DNA from: TMED8 sp038125725
GTDB lineage: Bacteria; Pseudomonadota; Alphaproteobacteria; Rhodospirillales; Casp-alpha2
DNA length: 55,980 bases
Direction: 5' to 3'
NCBI GenBank assembly: GCA_038125725.1
Contig: JAYPEK010000026.1
Location: 1 to 55,980, forward strand
Under the pieces are notes generated by a model. The model did not search any database. It was not told the origin of the DNA and saw only the letters and a program-made list of their open reading frames with translations. Below, in pieces: positions 19,114-27,063 of the stretch. The translations under genes and the position numbers were made by a program. Within the stretch, counting starts at the first letter, position 1; each line of letters begins with the position of its first letter.

Positions 19114-19341
19114 TCAAGTGCAGCGGTGCCCGCTTCCCTTGGCCACGTAGGCGCCGCAATCGGGGCATTGCACCATTTCCTCGACACCCGGCTGGGCATT
19201 GCTCTCGGGCGCCTGCGCGCGGGGCTTTTCGTTGCCGCGCTGCTGCACCTCGGCGCGGCGGTTCAGCAGCTTGAATCCCTGCCAAACGACGACGACCACG
19301 GCGACGGTGAAAAGTATCTTCCAGATGGAAAAACCGAACAT
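19114..19341 (-). CDS. Small membrane protein with C-terminal zinc ribbon
   Basis: A 75-residue protein. An N-terminal membrane helix (ILFTVAVVVVVWQGFKLL) is followed by a polar linker and a C-terminal CPDCGAYV...HRC, which looks like a Cys-rich zinc knuckle (Cys-x2-Cys plus His-x-Cys). This architecture is that of the PP0621-like group of small uncharacterised proteins. It is probably an inner-membrane protein with a cytoplasmic metal site. It is located between the S49 peptidase and glyQ on the same strand, a common order in relatives. Function unknown. Confidence 0.8.
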   Translation of the reverse strand: MFGFSIWKILFTVAVVVVVWQGFKLLNRRAEVQQRGNEKPRAQAPESNAQPGVEEMVQCPDCGAYVAKGSGHRCT

Positions 19342-19393
19342 GGGGCTGGTTTACGCGCTCACGATGAGGATTGCAATGATACCGAGCGCGCGC

Positions 19394-20269
19394 TCAGAGC
19401 CCGAAACGGTTCCAAAGCAGGCGCTCTTCCACCGCCGCGATCAGCCCGTCGGCCAGATCGGCGCCGGCGTCCGAGCGCCGCCAGCCCGCGAGTTCCGCGC
19501 CCTGGAAGCGTCGGCGCCACCAGGGCCGGCGGTCGTCGACGAGGCGGAACCGCACGTCGTCGCCATATTTCTCGCGCATCACCTGGCGGAGATCGCCCAA
19601 ACCGTCGATCAGCCCCATTTCCAGCGCCCGGGTGCCGGTCCAGAAGGCGCCGCTGAACAGCGCCTTCTCGTCGGCCTTCAGCCGTTCGCCCCGGCGCGCG
19701 CGCACCATGTCTTTGAAACCCTCGTGGATCTCGCCCTGCAGGGTCTTCAGATGCTTTACGTCGGCGGCCTTTTCCGGGCTGAACGGGTCCAGCATCGCCT
19801 TCCTGTCGCCGGACGTATGCAGGCGGCGCTCAACACCCAGCTTGGCGATCAATTCGGTAAAGCCGAAGCCGCCGGAAACGACGCCGATGGAACCGACAAT
19901 GGAAGACGCCTCGGCATAGATTCGGTCCGCCGCGCAGGCCAGCCAGTAGCCGCCGGACGCGCCGACATCTTCGATAAAGGCATAGACCTCGATGTCGTGT
20001 TCCGCCGCCAGGTCGCGGATGCGCCTGGCGATCAGCGCCGACTGCACAGGCGAACCGCCCGGCGAATTGACCGCCAGCGCCACCGCCGCCAGGTGCTTGG
20101 TTTTGAAGGCGCGTTCGATGCGCGGCGCCAGCCCTTGCAGGCTGAGACCCCGCCGGAAGCCGCCCATGGCGCCGATGACGCCGGCCAGCGGCAGCACCGC
20201 GACGACGGGTTTGGGCGCGCGCCAGCGCTCGACGGGCATGAACGGGCGAAGGGAATCGATGATGCTCAT
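19394..20269 (-). CDS. S49-family peptidase (SohB/SppA-like)
   Basis: A 291-residue serine protease of the signal-peptide-peptidase A fold. Catalytic Ser105 lies in GASGGYWLA and the partner Lys157 in TSGDRKAML, the Ser-Lys dyad spacing of the family. LAVNSPGGSPVQS is the conserved strand forming the oxyanion region. There is no obvious signal peptide or membrane helix at the N-terminus, so it may be cytoplasmic or peripheral. The start MSIIDSL lies 8 nt after the stop of the methyltransferase gene, implying co-transcription. Confidence 0.9.
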   Translation of the reverse strand: MSIIDSLRPFMPVERWRAPKPVVAVLPLAGVIGAMGGFRRGLSLQGLAPRIERAFKTKHLAAVALAVNSPGGSPVQSALIARRIRDLAAEHDIEVYAFIEDVGASGGYWLACAADRIYAEASSIVGSIGVVSGGFGFTELIAKLGVERRLHTSGDRKAMLDPFSPEKAADVKHLKTLQGEIHEGFKDMVRARRGERLKADEKALFSGAFWTGTRALEMGLIDGLGDLRQVMREKYGDDVRFRLVDDRRPWWRRRFQGAELAGWRRSDAGADLADGLIAAVEERLLWNRFGL

Positions 20270-20276
20270 GGCCGGA

Positions 20277-21050
20277 CTATAACAGCGATCCCGCGTCACG
20301 GAGAATCGAATTCACCGCTTCCGTATAGGGTCGCCGCGCGCCGTCCTGACTTGGCGCATCGCCGTGCAGGACCAAGGGCGGCTCGACCCGGGTTTCGGCC
20401 ACCTCTCCCTTGCGGCCCCTGACGATCACCCGTTTCGGCGGCGCGCCGGCGGAGGGCGCTATGGGCAATACCCGGAACGCGCCCAGCCCGGCGGCGGCGA
20501 ACGCGTGCTCGACGTCGTCCAGGCGGTCGGCGCGGTGCACGAAGGTGACGCTGCCGCCCGGCTTCACCATGGCGGCCGCGAAATGGGCCCAATCGGCGAG
20601 CTTCGCCGCCCCCTCGACGGTCGCCTTCGCCTTCATCGCGTCGGGCGGCGGATTGCCGCGCCCGGCCGGCATGTAGGGCGGATTGGCCATGACGTGATCG
20701 AAGCTCGCGGGCGCCAGGTCCGCCGGCGGCGCCAGAAGATCGCCGGAAACGATGTTGACCCGGTCCACGAAACCGTTGGCGGCGATCCCCATGCCGGCCA
20801 GTTCGGCGAAACCCGGCTGCAATTCGAACCCGCTCACCCGCGCGCCCGGCACCCTCGCCGCCAGGCAGAATGCGGCGGAACCGGCGCCGGTGCCGATATC
20901 CAATACCTTGTCGCCGTCCCCGGCCGGCACGGCCGCGGCCAAAAGCACGGCATCGATGGCGGTCCGGTAGCCGCGCCTCGGTTGGAAACAATGCACCCGC
21001 CCGCCCAACAGATGGGTTTCGGTGATGTCCGCCGGGGCGATGCGGGTCAC
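20277..21050 (-). CDS. TrmN6-like N6-adenine methyltransferase
   Basis: A 257-residue SAM-dependent enzyme. Motif I is DIGTGAGSAAFCL and motif IV is ANPPYMP (NPPY at 123-126), the pair typical of N6-adenine methyltransferases. The opening LLGGRVHCFQPRRGYRTAIDAVLLAA marks the tRNA1(Val) A37 methyltransferase (TrmN6/YfiC) group. The target is thus probably a tRNA adenine. Its ATG overlaps the stop of the DUF2007 gene by 4 nt. Confidence 0.87.
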   Translation of the reverse strand: MTRIAPADITETHLLGGRVHCFQPRRGYRTAIDAVLLAAAVPAGDGDKVLDIGTGAGSAAFCLAARVPGARVSGFELQPGFAELAGMGIAANGFVDRVNIVSGDLLAPPADLAPASFDHVMANPPYMPAGRGNPPPDAMKAKATVEGAAKLADWAHFAAAMVKPGGSVTFVHRADRLDDVEHAFAAAGLGAFRVLPIAPSAGAPPKRVIVRGRKGEVAETRVEPPLVLHGDAPSQDGARRPYTEAVNSILRDAGSLL

Positions 21051-21274
21051 AGGTTTTCGGCCTCGCGCAGCACCAGGCGCGCGCGGCCGATCTGGTTTTC
21101 CGGCACCATGACGCGGCGCTGGATCGCGGGTATGGAACCGTCGGCGACCGCCATGTGGCCGTCGAACACATGCACGTCGACGCCTTCCTGCTCCAGGCGC
21201 ATGGTCAGCCAGGACAGGAACACCGCGTCATTGCTGCGCACCAGTTCGATCACCGAAAACCCTCCATCCACCAT
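21047..21274 (-). CDS. DUF2007 small protein
   Basis: A 75-residue protein with the fold expected for DUF2007, also called putative signal-transducing protein: VIELVRSNDAVFLSWLTMRL, then VDVHVFDGHMA and RRVMVPENQIGRARLVL. Members resemble a small ACT or PII-like ferredoxin fold; no biochemical role is established. It leads a leftward run into the methyltransferase and is divergent from the polyprenyl synthase gene. Confidence 0.85.
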   Translation of the reverse strand: MVDGGFSVIELVRSNDAVFLSWLTMRLEQEGVDVHVFDGHMAVADGSIPAIQRRVMVPENQIGRARLVLREAENL

Positions 21275-21291
21275 CTAACGGCGGCCCGGAC

Positions 21292-21319
21292 TTGCCGCGC
21301 GGGCATCCGGTGTTATGCT
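21292..21319 (+). promoter_or_regulatory. Candidate promoter of the polyprenyl synthase gene
   Basis: TTGCCG (21292-21297) and TATGCT (21314-21319) are 16 nt apart in the short divergent region. The predicted start near 21326 gives a leader of about 60 nt before the TTG start codon. Confidence 0.5.
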
Positions 21320-21384
21320 CACGAGTGTTCAAGCCGCCGTCAAGCGAGAGCTTCGCCGGCGGCGCCAATCTGGGAGAGCGTTTC

Positions 21385-22401
21385 TTGGGAATCGTAGTCA
21401 ATCTCGATGTCGACCGGCCGAAGCCGTCGCTGGACGAACTGACGGCGCTGGTCGAGGGCGATCTCACCCAGGTCAACCGGCTGATCGTCGAGAAGATGGA
21501 CTCGCCCGTGGCGCTGATCCCGCAACTGGCTGGGCACATCGTCGCCGCCGGCGGCAAGCGCCTGCGCCCGATGCTGACCCTCGCGGCGGCGCGCATGTGC
21601 GGCTACACCGAAGGCCAGCGCCATGTGGCCCTTGCCACCTGCGTCGAGTTCATCCACACCGCGACCCTGCTGCACGACGACGTGGTCGATGAGAGCGATC
21701 TCCGGCGCGGCCAGGAATCGGCCAACGCCATCTTCGGCAACAAGGCCAGCGTGCTGGTCGGCGATTTCCTGTTCAGCCGCGCCTTCGAACTGATGGTCGA
21801 GGACGGCTCGCTCGACGTGCTGCGCATTCTCAGCCACGCGTCGGCGGTCATCGCCGAGGGCGAGGTGTTGCAGCTCATTACCACCAACGACACCGAAACC
21901 GGCGAGACCGCCTATCTCGACGTCATCAAGGGCAAGACCGCGCAACTGTTCGCCGCCGCCTGCCGGGTCGGCGCCGTCGTCGCGGACCGCCCCATGGTCG
22001 AGGAAGAGGCGCTCGAGGCCTACGGCATGAACCTTGGCATCATCTTCCAACTCGTCGACGACGCACTGGATTATTCCGCCGAACAGGCGAAGCTCGGTAA
22101 GACTGTCGGCGACGATTTCCGCGAAGGCAAGATCACGCTGCCGGTCATTCTGGCGTTCCGCCGCGGCGATGACGAGGAACGCGCGTTTTGGCGCCGTACC
22201 TTGGAAGACCTGGAGCAGAACGATGGCGACCTGGAACACGCCATCGAGCTGATGGTCCGCCACCAGACGCTCGACGACACCATCGAACGGGCCCGACACT
22301 ACGGCGCCATCGCACGGGATTCCTTGGGAATCTTCAAGGACGGCCCGGTCAAGCAGGCGTTCCACGACCTGATCGATTTCTGCATCGAACGCGCCCATTA
22401 A
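21385..22401 (+). CDS. ispB: Octaprenyl/polyprenyl diphosphate synthase
   Basis: A 338-residue trans-prenyltransferase that builds the quinone side chain from IPP and an allylic diphosphate. The first aspartate-rich motif is DDVVD at 98-102 and the second DDALD at 225-229. GGKRLRPML is the IPP-binding segment. The start is a TTG preceded by GGGAGAG; earlier in-frame codons would add about 30 non-conserved residues. Chain length cannot be fixed by eye, but a long-chain ubiquinone synthase (C40-C50) is expected. It lies upstream of tRNA-Pro. Confidence 0.94.
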   Translation: MGIVVNLDVDRPKPSLDELTALVEGDLTQVNRLIVEKMDSPVALIPQLAGHIVAAGGKRLRPMLTLAAARMCGYTEGQRHVALATCVEFIHTATLLHDDVVDESDLRRGQESANAIFGNKASVLVGDFLFSRAFELMVEDGSLDVLRILSHASAVIAEGEVLQLITTNDTETGETAYLDVIKGKTAQLFAAACRVGAVVADRPMVEEEALEAYGMNLGIIFQLVDDALDYSAEQAKLGKTVGDDFREGKITLPVILAFRRGDDEERAFWRRTLEDLEQNDGDLEHAIELMVRHQTLDDTIERARHYGAIARDSLGIFKDGPVKQAFHDLIDFCIERAH

Positions 22402-22431
22402 TTTGCCCGTTGGGACGATCTTCCGAAGCCC

Positions 22432-22460
22432 TTGCCCTCACCCCAGTTGGGCGCTATAAC
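22432..22460 (+). promoter_or_regulatory. Promoter of tRNA-Pro
   Basis: TTGCCC (22432-22437) and TATAAC (22455-22460) are separated by 17 nt. The predicted start near 22467 gives a 36-nt leader before the mature tRNA, a normal arrangement for a stable RNA gene. Confidence 0.7.
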
Positions 22461-22502
22461 GCGCCCCTGTCCGGCTTCCCGAAAACGCGCCGGACGTCCG
22501 GT

Positions 22503-22579
22503 CGGAGTGTAGCTCAGCCTGGTAGAGCACCGTCTTCGGGAGGCGGGGGCCGGAGGTTCGAATCCTCTCACTCCGACCA
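22503..22579 (+). tRNA. tRNA-Pro (CGG anticodon)
   Basis: A 77-nt cloverleaf. The acceptor stem CGGAGTG pairs with CACTCCG, the D-arm has AGCTCAGCC, the anticodon stem CCGTC/GGCGG encloses TTCGGGA (anticodon CGG), and the T-arm carries GGTTCGAATCC. Discriminator A and CCA are encoded. It reads CCG codons, frequent in this GC-rich genome. Confidence 0.95.
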
Positions 22580-22620
22580 TTTCCTTGCAGCAATCTCCTG
22601 TCATGAAATATCTTCGGCTT

Positions 22621-22636
22621 TGTAGCTGAAGCTACA
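22621..22636. promoter_or_regulatory. 16-bp palindromic operator, copy 1
   Basis: TGTAGCT-GA-AGCTACA is a perfect palindrome with 7-bp arms. It lies 70 nt before the start codon of the di-heme peroxidase gene. The size and symmetry fit a dimer of the Crp/Fnr superfamily, although the half-site TGTA differs from the Crp (TGTGA) and Fnr (TTGAT) consensus. A second copy lies at 24046. The Crp/Fnr regulator at 24525 is the obvious candidate binder. Confidence 0.55.
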
Positions 22637-22706
22637 GACGCGGCGCACCGATTGAGCGACGCTGCCCTCCTTCTAACGCGACCCGCATATGAAGGAGGCC
22701 GAGACC

Positions 22707-24085
22707 ATGACCGCCAACCTCGGGCAATTCTGGACCACGGCCATCATCGCCGTCACGGTCGGCTCGGTTTTTCTGACCGTCATCGTTCGCCGCGATCTGA
22801 GCCCCGCCGGCCAGGCGCCGCTTGTGATGGACGGTGGCGGGCGTCTTTTCCTGGTTGCCGCGCTTGGCATGGGCATTTTGGCCATCGCCGTGAAGATGCT
22901 CATCGTCTTTATCCTGTCTTCATATCCGGATGAAACGATCCGCCCGTTGCTGGCCGGTCCCAACCGCACGCCGGTTTCGGATCATCGCCTATCGGTTGGT
23001 GCGGCGCAGCGGCTTCCCGTTCCCATCTGGTCGGCACTTCCGGACGCCGTCCCGGCTCCGCGCGACAACCCGACCACGCCGGCCAAGGTCCGCCTCGGCG
23101 AACGCCTGTTCAACGATCCAAACCTATCGCGGGACCGGTCGGTCTCTTGCGCGTCTTGCCACGATCTGGCGACGCATGCCGGCGCCGACGGCAGGCCCGT
23201 CGCCATCGGCGTCGGTGGCGCCGCTGGCACCCGCAACACGCCGACGGTACTCAATGCCGCCTTCCAGGCCCGCCTGTTCTGGGACGGACGCTCCACCAGC
23301 CTGGAGAAACAGGCGCTCGGCCCGCTCCTGAACCCCATCGAGATGGCGATGGCGTCGAAGGCGGCGGTGGTCGAGCGGGTGCGCGAAAACCCTGCCTATT
23401 CCGGCGCATTCGAAGTCGCCTTCGGCCAGGGAAAGCGGGCCACCATTGAGCGGATCGCAAAAGCCTTGGCCGCCTACCAACGCAGCCTGGTGACCCGCGA
23501 TACCCCTTACGACAGGTTCATGGAGGGCGATGCGACGGCCCTATCCGAAGCGCAGAAGCGCGGCATGTATCTGTTCCGCGACCTCGGATGCAAGATTTGC
23601 CATGCCGGTCCGAATTTCAGCGGCGCCAGCCAGATCGGCCCGCGCCGGCCTTTTGCCCATCTGCGAACGGACAGGCTGGCCCCGGACCAGGCCGCCGAAC
23701 TGGACAAGGACAAGGGGCCGCCGGCGCCGCCGCGCCGTTCGGCTTGTGGCGCGTGCCATCGCTCCGGAACGTCGCTCTCACCGCGCCCTATTTACACAAT
23801 GGCGCCATCGAGACGCTGAAAGAAGCCGTCACCATCATGGCCCGGGCCCAGGTGGATGCGATCATCGCAGAACCGGGCAGTCCGGCGACCGAGGCCCGCC
23901 TGTTGTGGGACCCGGCGCGCGGCCGCTTCGACCGGCTCGAACCACGTTCGGTCTCCAGCCGCGACATCGACGACCTGGTGGCCTTCCTACATGCCCTCGG
24001 CAGCGACGCCCACGCCGGCGGACAGGGAGAAAAAAGCCGCCGCTCTGTACCTCAGGCTACAGATCGCGGTCCGGGCTCTACCTAG
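22707..24085 (+). pseudogene. Membrane-anchored di-heme cytochrome c peroxidase, frameshifted
   Basis: The ATG follows AAGGAGG by 8 nt. The product opens with two membrane helices (residues 9-27 and 47-70). A MauG/CcpA-type peroxidase domain follows, with heme motifs CASCH at 148-152 and CKICH at 295-299, plus AAGTRNTPTVLNAAF and LFWDGRS, which are family hallmarks. Enzymes of this group reduce peroxide at the periplasmic face using quinol or cytochrome electrons. The reading frame shifts in the GC-rich run near 23718-23740: the conserved end (WRVPSLRNVALTAPYLHNG and on to DDLVAFLHALG) continues in the -1 frame and stops at 24085. The original frame runs on to 23819 without family similarity. 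One missing base explains it: either a real inactivating mutation, a sequencing error, or a programmed shift. Confidence 0.85.
24046..24061. promoter_or_regulatory. 16-bp palindromic operator, copy 2
   Basis: TGTACCTCAGGCTACA matches copy 1 at 13 of 16 positions, and both are followed by a near-identical CAGA-CGCGG stretch. It lies inside the non-conserved 3' end of the peroxidase frame, 61 nt before the DUF4242 start codon. A possible -10 (TAGATT, 24083-24088) would place its centre about 41.5 bp upstream of transcription, the classical class II activator position. Confidence 0.5.
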
Positions 24086-24122
24086 ATTGCCCCCGTCAAC
24101 CCATCAACGGAAGGAACAACCC

Positions 24123-24428
24123 ATGAAACCGATGAAATTCTATCTCGACACCCATGACGTGGAAAAAGAAACCTTTCCCGCCGGCCTGACGCCGGAACAG
24201 TTCGAGGGATTTTTCGCCGAGTACCAGAAGGCCTGCGAGGCGGAAGACGTCGTGGTGCTGCGCGTTCACGTGGCCTACGAAGCCGGCAAGGCGTTCTGCT
24301 TCAACATGGCGCCGGACGCCGAATGCATCCGCCGGGCGCACGACCGTGCCGGCCTGCCGTTCGATTCCATTTCCGAAGTCAAAACGGCGACCCCCGGAGA
24401 CACCTTCTTCCGGGCGCAGCCCGCCTGA
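24123..24428 (+). CDS. DUF4242 / SCO4226-like protein
   Basis: A 101-residue protein starting MKPMKFYLDTHDVEKETFPAG, with FAEYQKACEAEDVVVLRVHV and CFNMAPDAECIRRAHDRAGLP. This matches the DUF4242 group, small ferredoxin-like proteins that include a nickel-binding member from Streptomyces. Conserved His and Cys positions (DTHD, AFCFN, RRAHDRAG) may bind metal. The start has GGAAGGA upstream. It lies between the peroxidase and the Crp/Fnr regulator on the same strand, so a role in peroxide or metal stress is plausible but not shown. Confidence 0.85.
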   Translation: MKPMKFYLDTHDVEKETFPAGLTPEQFEGFFAEYQKACEAEDVVVLRVHVAYEAGKAFCFNMAPDAECIRRAHDRAGLPFDSISEVKTATPGDTFFRAQPA

Positions 24429-24524
24429 CGGAACCGGTCTGTTGACGTCGGGCCGGGATCGGTGGCCAATGAGGAGCGCCGATCCGGGCCCGGCGCCGGC
24501 GCGTGGACCAACAGGACGCAAACA

Positions 24525-25181
24525 ATGGATTTCGTCGAACACCTGGGACAATCGAACCGCGAGAGGTTCAAACGGCGCCTTGTGCAACGGAGCTTCGGCA
24601 AGGGCGATCCCGTCATCGACAAGGGCGACACGGTCTCCGGCGCTTATTTCGTGCTTTCCGGCGCGCTGCGGGTCTTCACCCTCAGCCCCGACGGCAAGGA
24701 GGCGACGCTCTATCGCATGGCCGCCGGAGACACCTGCGTGCTCGCCCTCAACAGCCTGTTCAACAACATCCTCTACCCGGCCTGGGTCGAAGCCGACGAG
24801 GACACCACCGTCGGCATGCTGCCGGGCGACGTCTACCGTGAAATGTTTGGTGAAGAGGCCGTCATTCGCGACATCACCATGCGCGCCCTTTCATCGGCGG
24901 TATTCGGCCTGATGTCGGAACTGGAAATCCGCCATGCCTATACGCTGGACCAACGGCTCGCCAGTTACCTCCTGACCCACGCCGATTCCGATGCCGTCGT
25001 CCACAAAACCCAACAGGAAATCGCCTTCGATATCGGCACCACCCGGGAAGTCGTCGGCCGCTTGATCGTCCAGTTTGGTTCCCGGCGGCTGGTTCTATCG
25101 GGCCGCGGCCGGATCGGACTGCTCGACAAACCGGGGTTGAATGCGGTGGTTACCTACCGAATTGGGCGCCCGGCCACCTGA
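24525..25181 (+). CDS. Crp/Fnr-family transcription regulator
   Basis: A 218-residue protein. An N-terminal cyclic-nucleotide-binding beta-roll spans about 20-110 (FGKGDPVIDKGDTVSGAYFV, LSGALRVFTLSPDGKEATL), followed by a dimer helix. A C-terminal winged helix contains TQQEIAFDIGTTREVVGRLI, the recognition segment. No Fnr-type N-terminal cysteine cluster is seen. The G-T-T/S-R-E-V-V pattern belongs to Crp/Fnr members linked to oxidative or sulfur stress. The ATG was chosen because upstream codons are not conserved. It very likely controls the preceding two genes through the palindromes at 22621 and 24046; the ligand is unknown. Confidence 0.88.
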   Translation: MDFVEHLGQSNRERFKRRLVQRSFGKGDPVIDKGDTVSGAYFVLSGALRVFTLSPDGKEATLYRMAAGDTCVLALNSLFNNILYPAWVEADEDTTVGMLPGDVYREMFGEEAVIRDITMRALSSAVFGLMSELEIRHAYTLDQRLASYLLTHADSDAVVHKTQQEIAFDIGTTREVVGRLIVQFGSRRLVLSGRGRIGLLDKPGLNAVVTYRIGRPAT

Positions 25182-25194
25182 GACCGCGCCGCCT

Positions 25195-25995
25195 TCAGCC
25201 GGTGCGCTTGCGTAGGGCGTTGCGGCGGATGGTGTAAAGGGTCGAGCCAATGATGATGGCAGATCCGGCGACCGTCCAGGCGGTCGGGACTTCGGCGAAC
25301 ACGAAGATACCGATCAGCGTCGCGAACAGAAGCCGCAGGTATTCGACAGGCGCTACGGCCACCGCATCCGCCGCCTTCAGGCCCTGGATCATCAGCCACT
25401 GCATCATCGACATGAGCAGGCCGATGATCAAAATCAGGCCCAGTTCCAGCCATGTCGGAACCACCCAAAAATAGATGGCCGGCCCGACCAGCAGGCCGGT
25501 GACGAACATCGACTGGTAGATCATGATCGTCGCCGACGGCTCGGTGCGCGCCAGCTTCTTCAGCAAGATCATGATTCCCGCGACGAACATCGACGACAAC
25601 AGCGCCAACAAGGCGTAGGCGTTCACGTTGTCGGTATCCGGGCGGATGATGATCAACACGCCGATGAAACCGATGATCGTCACCGACCAGCGGCGAATGC
25701 CGACCTTCTCGCCCAGGAAGACGATGGCCAGCAGGGTCATGAACAGCGTCTTGGCGAAGGAAATGGCCGTCGCTTCCGCCAGCGGCAGATGCACCATGGC
25801 GGTGAAACCTGTCGTCATGGCGATCGCGCCGAAGACGCCGCGCAGCACGTGGTATTTCATGACCTCGGTTTTGAACACGGTTCGGCGGTGATGGACGAGC
25901 ACCGGCGTCAGGATGCCGATGACGATGAACTGGCGCACGAACAGGATCTCCACCACTGGGATGCGCTGGCCCACGTGTTTGATCAGCGCCGTCAT
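25195..25995 (-). CDS. DMT-superfamily transporter (EamA), start unclear
   Basis: From the first ATG the product has 266 residues and about nine membrane helices, with EamA-repeat signatures IVFLGEKVGIRRWS and GFIGVLIIIRPDT. The usual first helix lies upstream of this ATG in the same open frame (GALWIVLASLVGATMTALI), so the true start must be further back, up to 26130. That stretch has no ATG, GTG or TTG. It offers only CTG or an ATC (26128-26130) 9 nt after a GGGAG, and it encodes a run of five histidines. Either a rare start codon is used or the start has been lost. The substrate is unknown. It converges with the regulator gene. Confidence 0.8.
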   Translation of the reverse strand: MTALIKHVGQRIPVVEILFVRQFIVIGILTPVLVHHRRTVFKTEVMKYHVLRGVFGAIAMTTGFTAMVHLPLAEATAISFAKTLFMTLLAIVFLGEKVGIRRWSVTIIGFIGVLIIIRPDTDNVNAYALLALLSSMFVAGIMILLKKLARTEPSATIMIYQSMFVTGLLVGPAIYFWVVPTWLELGLILIIGLLMSMMQWLMIQGLKAADAVAVAPVEYLRLLFATLIGIFVFAEVPTAWTVAGSAIIIGSTLYTIRRNALRKRTG

Positions 25996-26136
25996 TGTGG
26001 CGCCGACCAGCGACGCCAGAACGATCCACAGCGCGCCCCGGACGTTGCCGGGCCAGGAGCGCCAGCGCAGGCGCAGAAACCTGAGCCATGCGCCCGGATG
26101 ATAATGGTGGTGGTGATGTTGCTGGGGGATGGCCGC

Positions 26137-26952
26137 CTACTCCCGCTCCGTCTCCCCGTCGCCCGCGCGCAGGCCGGCAAAGTCCGGTTTCCGTTTCTCG
26201 AGAAATGCGGCGATGCCCTCCGCCGCCTCGCCGTCACCTTGGGATTCGACCATGAACTCGGCTTCCATCGCCAATTGCCGTTCCAGACTGCTCTCCGGCG
26301 CCGCATGGCACAAGGCCTTGATGCGGCCCATGGCGCGGGCCGGCCCGAGGCTCAAGCGTTCGGCGAGATTCTCCGCTTCATCGAGCGCCGTGCCCGGCGC
26401 CACCAGCCGATTGACCAGGCCGAAGCCGTGCAATCGTTCGGCGGTAATCGGCGTGCCGGTCAGGCAGAGCTCGCTCACCAGTTGGCGCGGCAGGGCCTGG
26501 CCCAGAAACGCGGTGACGCCGCCGTCCGGCGACAGTGCCACCTTGACGTAGGCGATCGAGAAATAGGCGTCGTCCGCCGCCACGATCATGTCGCAGGCGA
26601 GCGCCAGCGAGGCGCCGGCGCCGGCGGCACCGCCCTCGACCGCGGCGATGATCGGCTTCGGGCAATCGCGCATTGTCTGGATCATGGCGTGCAAGCGCTC
26701 GATTCCCTGGCGGCGCTCCTCGGGCGGGCGCTGGGCGTTGGTCTTGAGCCGGTTCAAGTCACCGCCCGAGCAGAAGAACCCGCCGCCGCCGGTCAGCACG
26801 ACGGCGCCGATGGCGGCATCCTGGGAGGCCGCGTCGAGGGCGTCCTTGAAACCAACGTAGAAATCCGGATTGAGCGCGTTTCGGGTCTCGGGGTTGTCGT
26901 TGACCACCACCAGGACCGCGCCTTTGCGCTCGATTTTCAGTTTTCCGGCCAT
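26137..26952 (-). CDS. Enoyl-CoA hydratase/isomerase family protein
   Basis: A 271-residue crotonase-fold enzyme. The oxyanion-hole segments are GGGGFFCSGGDL and VEGGAAGAGASLALACD. At the place of the first catalytic Glu of classical hydratases there is AYVKVALSPDGG, with Tyr instead of Glu; the second Glu position (VSELCLTG) is kept. This pattern recalls PaaG/Eci-type isomerases rather than true hydratases. It probably acts on a 2- or 3-enoyl-CoA in beta-oxidation. It is divergent from the acyl-CoA synthetase operon across 111 nt and could share its control region. Confidence 0.88.
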   Translation of the reverse strand: MAGKLKIERKGAVLVVVNDNPETRNALNPDFYVGFKDALDAASQDAAIGAVVLTGGGGFFCSGGDLNRLKTNAQRPPEERRQGIERLHAMIQTMRDCPKPIIAAVEGGAAGAGASLALACDMIVAADDAYFSIAYVKVALSPDGGVTAFLGQALPRQLVSELCLTGTPITAERLHGFGLVNRLVAPGTALDEAENLAERLSLGPARAMGRIKALCHAAPESSLERQLAMEAEFMVESQGDGEAAEGIAAFLEKRKPDFAGLRAGDGETERE

Positions 26953-27063
26953 GCCTTCCCCCCTCCCTTTTCACACGGTGGAACCCGCGCCAACAAACTG
27001 TTGCAAGCCCCATCCAGCCATGAACAATGATCTTAAGAAAGACAAAAGGGAGGAAACGGGGGC

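Noticed and set aside
23745..23765. Apparent third CxxCH heme motif (CGACH) in the peroxidase
   Set aside because: It lies after the frameshift in the wrong frame; the correct frame there encodes the conserved WRVPSLRNV segment.
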